Shown here: in pieces, positions 60,329-64,000 of the stretch
How positions within the stretch are numbered: the first letter of the stretch is position 1
How the letters are laid out: each line of letters begins with the position of its first letter
Position numbers and translations under genes: made by a program
Notes under the pieces: generated by a model
What the model was told of the DNA's origin: nothing
The model's database searches: none
The model's input: only the letters and a program-made list of their open reading frames with translations
Source of the DNA: Mercurialis annua
Lineage: Eukaryota; Streptophyta; Magnoliopsida; Malpighiales; Euphorbiaceae
Direction: 5' to 3'
DNA length: 64,000 nucleotides
NCBI RefSeq assembly: GCF_937616625.2
Contig: NC_065570.1
Location: forward strand, 382,001-446,000

Positions 60329-63300
60329 ATGGAGGGAGGTTCCAATATGATACCTTTTGGCGACAACAACACTAATGGACTTTGTCCTATGATGATGATG
60401 ATGCCTCTCCTATCTTCTCATAATGCACACTCATCTTCCAATAATACCCTATTTCTTCCTCTCCCACCGCCTCCCACCAGCAACAACGCCACCACCAGCA
60501 CCACCACCGGCCGTTATTTCATGGAGAACAACGATGGCACGCCCAGTACTGCTTCTGTGAAGGCTAAGATCATGGCTCATCCTCACTACCACCGTCTCTT
60601 GGCTTCCTATATCAACTGCCAAAAGGTGAAGGAGGGCACTTTTTACTCTTCACTCTGTGTAGCGCCTTAGTTGTTTTGAAAATTATGGATCTTATGCTCT
60701 TTAAGTACTTTAGGAATTGCAAAGATTTCTGTTCCAAGAAAGTGAAAGGTCAAAATATGTTTTGAGAGAGCATTAAATACGATAAAGACGTTTATTAAGT
60801 TGCTATTTTTACTTGATGGGCCGTAAAGATGTGAAAATTCTGCAGGTTGGAGCTCCGCCTGAAGTAGTGGGTAAACTAGAAGAAGCATGTGCATCCGCAG
60901 CAACAATGGGGCAAAGCGGTTCGAGCTGCATAGGTGAAGATCCAGCCCTAGACCAATTCATGGAGGCCTACTGCGAGATGCTGACGAAGTATGAGCAAGA
61001 ACTCTCCAAACCCTTCAAAGAAGCCATGGTTTTCTTACAGAGAGTTGAGTGCCAATTCAAAGCACTCTCCATCTCCTCTCCCACTTCTGGTGATAATCTC
61101 TCTTTTGCTATATAGGGTCATCACATCCTTTGGTTAATTATAATATCTCGAGATTTGTTTTCTTATTATAATAATCTGTCTTGCATGTCTTTCTTTCCTA
61201 TGGAGATACATTAATTAATTATATACAACACCATGAGTGGCTACTTTTTTTTATTTAACAAATACTATATTAATAATTTGTATCACTCTCTTTCACATGA
61301 GGTGCTCTGGAATGGAAGATGATCTCTCTCTGTTGAAACTTAACCTAGCAATTTTGTACAGTATACGCCCATGATTGAAGATGTTAACCTTATCCCACTT
61401 CAATTTTTTTTTAAATGTGATAATAGACTGGCTTTAGATCCCGGTAGAAGTAGTGGTATGGTTTTGAATTTAGAAAAATTATAAAACAAACATAAGCAGG
61501 TGTTAGTGTTTTGTGGGTGCTTGTCAAAATTTAGGGTTTCGTGGAGCATAAATGATACAGAATTGTACATCTCCCTTTACCCGAGTAATTTTAGGACTTG
61601 AGCGTACAAGTTCGGTCTTTAAAGAATCTGGCCAAAGGTTAAAAAAGGTGGTAACTTCTGATATATTTTTCCCCATGTAATCTGAAGGTTACAGGACTTA
61701 CCGGCTCAGATTTTTGTGATAACCAATGACAGAAAATTATGGATAGAATATAATGCTGACCTCTAAAATTTATGTTATTACCCATACTCTTTGAATTCTT
61801 GCATTGTAAGGTGCAGCTTATATAATTTTACTCATGTAAACTTTGTATTCTAGGTCTTCTCAGGTGATTACACTCTAGAACTGAAGCTGTTCCATAATGC
61901 ATGAGTCAAACATAATTGGAACCCAAAAGTTAGCGAGATGTGTGCAAAAACCCAACCAGTATTATACAGACAGTATGTGCTTGAAATGCATGATGAGCTC
62001 TTGTTTCTTTGACGTCTGATTTTTATGTGGATCTTTTTGGGCCTAAACCTCCTTTTGTTTTGTCTACTAGTTGTGGAAATTGATTCTCTAAAAACATAAT
62101 TTGCGTTAGACAAGTTATACTTTTCAAATAAAAACAAAGCTTATTTGCATCTCTTGTTGATCTATATTAGTTTTGGAGAAATTTTACCTGTAGGTCTAAA
62201 CTTGGCATCTAGACTGAGAAGCATAAGGTGCAGACTTCAGGAATGACTAGACTTTATTTGCTTATCTGTGAAAGAATATCACTTAGTATTTAAATCTGTT
62301 TATTCGACAGAAATTAAATGCCATATATGCTGGTTATGAATTTTATAAAACATGTGTGTTCATTACATATGTTTCAACTTGATTGTAACTATAAATCATA
62401 AACCCTAATAGTGGTTTTTCTTATGATGTTCTTATATGTTTCAAGATGTGTCTATTATTGTGCTTGGATTTGGTTTAGGTAATGTAGCTTTATGCATTGA
62501 TTTGTCTTTATAATGAACAAGAGAACAACACTTCTAATCTATGAAGGAATACAGTTGTAAATCAGCAACTCAACTTGCATTGATGATCTCATATATTTAT
62601 CCGTGTTTGCTGTTTTTGGTTGATGTGGTTTTTGAAAATTGACCAATACCAATGAAGAATATCTAGATAGAGGAAGCTTTAATCAGTATATTACCATTAT
62701 CTAATTAAGATCTAATGTTTGAAGAGCGATTCTCTGTATGATTTTGTTCGTTATCTATATTGTGCAAACTGCATACTACAAAAAGACTAAATGTTTGTAA
62801 GTAGAGATGCCATTTTAGAAAACTTTTGCTCATGTGGTTTGTCTTGGCATCAGCTTGTGGGGAAGCAAATGATAGGAATGGATCATTGGAGGAAGAAGTA
62901 GATGTGAACAACAATTTCATAGATCCGCAGGCAGAAGATCAGGAGCTGAAAGGTCAATTACTGCGAAAATACAGCGGTTATTTAGGAAGTTTGAAGCAAG
63001 AGTTCATGAAGAAAAGGAAGAAGGGAAAGTTGCCTAAAGAAGCCAGGCAACAGTTATTGGATTGGTGGAGCAGACATTACAAATGGCCTTATCCTTCGGT
63101 AACTCATTTTAATGCATATATATATATATGATCACAAATTTATGTCGTTTGGTAATACGAACTTTGTGTAATTACAGGAGTCCCAGAAGTTGGCTCTGGC
63201 TGAATCAACGGGTCTAGATCAGAAGCAAATAAACAACTGGTTCATTAACCAAAGGAAGCGGCACTGGAAACCGTCGGAGGATATGCAATTTGTGGTGATG

Positions 63301-63384
63301 GATGCAGCACATCCTCATTATTATATGGATAATGTTCTTGCTCATCCTTTCCCTATGGACATCTCTCACCAAGCGCTTCTCTAA
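60329..63384 (+). CDS. STM: Class I KNOX homeodomain transcription factor, SHOOT MERISTEMLESS type
   Basis: Four exons, 60329-60625, 60846-61089, 62854-63098 and 63178-63384, join to 993 nt, 330 aa. The N terminus (MEGGSNM, then [16 protein letters not shown]) with its poly-Met run is typical of STM. KNOX1 begins [20 protein letters not shown] (from residue 76) and continues across intron 1. KNOX2 spans about 131-175 ([13 protein letters not shown], then [12 protein letters not shown]), ELK about 210-231 ([20 protein letters not shown]), and the TALE homeodomain about 232-294, with the three-residue-extended PYP loop (KWPYPSE) and [10 protein letters not shown] recognition helix. The end (DMQFVVMDA, then [15 protein letters not shown]) is also STM-like. 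It is a nuclear factor that maintains the shoot meristem, with BELL partners binding through the MEINOX region. Intron 2 (1,764 bp) is the longest. All domains are intact. Confidence 0.96.
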
Positions 63385-64000
63385 AGATTATACTGATTAT
63401 TATGGGAATTAATATATATCTATATATGTACTTATCACTGGAGTTATGCTATGTGTTTCAAATGTATTTGGAATGCTAAGTCGATTCTGCACTATAAGTT
63501 ATTATTATATGTATACTCAGCTCTTAGTATGCTTATTTTGTTGGAGATAGATGTCACAAAATTTGAGAATTGAGAGTAACCGTAAGTTCGAAGCTGTGTG
63601 GTTCATTAACTCGGAGTAACTCATACATTCTCAAATTTATGTTGAATACATATAGAGTGACTTGGCTTGCAATAGGGCATGATAATATTATTATAGCAAG
63701 ACCGCAAGTGATTAATAACTAGTCAAATACCATCAAAAGAAAAAAAAAAACTAGTCAAATAAATATAATGAAGGCAAAACTCTATTTAATTGGGTTCCTG
63801 AACATTTATAAATTATGATTCTGTGCTCTTCAACTTAACTTTATATTATCAGGTCTCTGAATTTTTAATCTAACATTTATATATCCCTTGCTGACGAAAA
63901 AAATGGGAGCATACAGGTGATTATGACAAATCAAAATTTTACCATAAAATTTGATTTATTCATTATGTAGAATATACATTTTAATATTATTTTTTTCATC
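63385..64000. other. KNOX gene 3' UTR and downstream DNA
   Basis: The beginning is probable 3' UTR (AT-rich, with TATATATCTATATATG). 63790-63900 has GGTTCCTGAACA / GGTCTCTGAATT phrases like one arm of the plant MITE type seen at 8703-9068, but the window ends before any partner arm. Confidence 0.4.

Noticed and set aside
60626..60670. KNOX exon 1 reading on past its donor to a 113-aa protein
   Set aside because: The frame beyond 60625 is intronic; splicing to 60846 restores the conserved [13 protein letters not shown] sequence.

Overview
The window is nuclear DNA of a flowering plant, most probably a eudicot. It is AT-rich, its genes have many introns, its intergenic DNA is a mosaic of nested transposons, and the recognisable proteins are plant-specific: fibrillin, the plant PPi-dependent phosphofructokinase beta subunit, a class I KNOX homeodomain protein and a plant UBX protein. 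All intact host genes read on the + strand. The species cannot be named from the sequence.

Layout. 0-11 kb is accessory: a decayed gene fragment, a satellite-like tandem repeat split by a 4.1-kb solo LTR (TSD GACAT) that carries its own nested inverted-repeat element, a CACTA-like fragment, a Mutator-type MITE and a PIF/Harbinger-type element. 11-32 kb is the gene island: FBN1-type plastid fibrillin (11348-12778), PFP-beta (13451-18348, 16 exons, one GC-AG intron), an intronless plant protein of unknown function (19548-20393), an organelle-type AAA+ ATPase (21020-25432, 14 exons), a truncated tandem copy of that ATPase broken by a small solo-LTR-like insertion (26610-28214), and a PUX4-type SEP/UBX protein (28887-31674). 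From memory, fibrillin, PFP-beta, an AAA ATPase and PUX4 lie in the same order on Arabidopsis chromosome 4, so this looks like conserved microsynteny. 32-55 kb is a transposon-rich block. Its centrepiece is a 10,677-bp Ty3-like LTR retrotransposon with two nearly identical 4,108-bp LTRs and a broken gag but no recognisable pol. It sits inside a roughly 0.8-kb Mutator-like element whose 9-bp target duplication is still perfect. Around it are an orphan SP-RING exon, RNase H-like and LINE remnants, a second solo LTR and four MITEs. 55-64 kb holds the promoter side and complete gene of a SHOOT MERISTEMLESS-type KNOX transcription factor (60329-63384, 4 exons).

The genes do not form an operon-like unit; each has its own intergenic region. 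PFP-beta acts in cytosolic glycolysis, fibrillin in plastoglobules, the AAA protein probably in mitochondria, PUX as a CDC48 adaptor, and the KNOX protein in meristem nuclei. Exon joins were worked out by hand from splice sites, frame continuity and family resemblance; every intact gene model sums to a whole number of codons. The most unusual structures are the gag-only long-LTR element with a 14-unit hairpin minisatellite in each LTR, the palindrome array at 2.6-2.9 kb, and the heptamer-register telomere-like tract between the ATPase gene and its broken copy.
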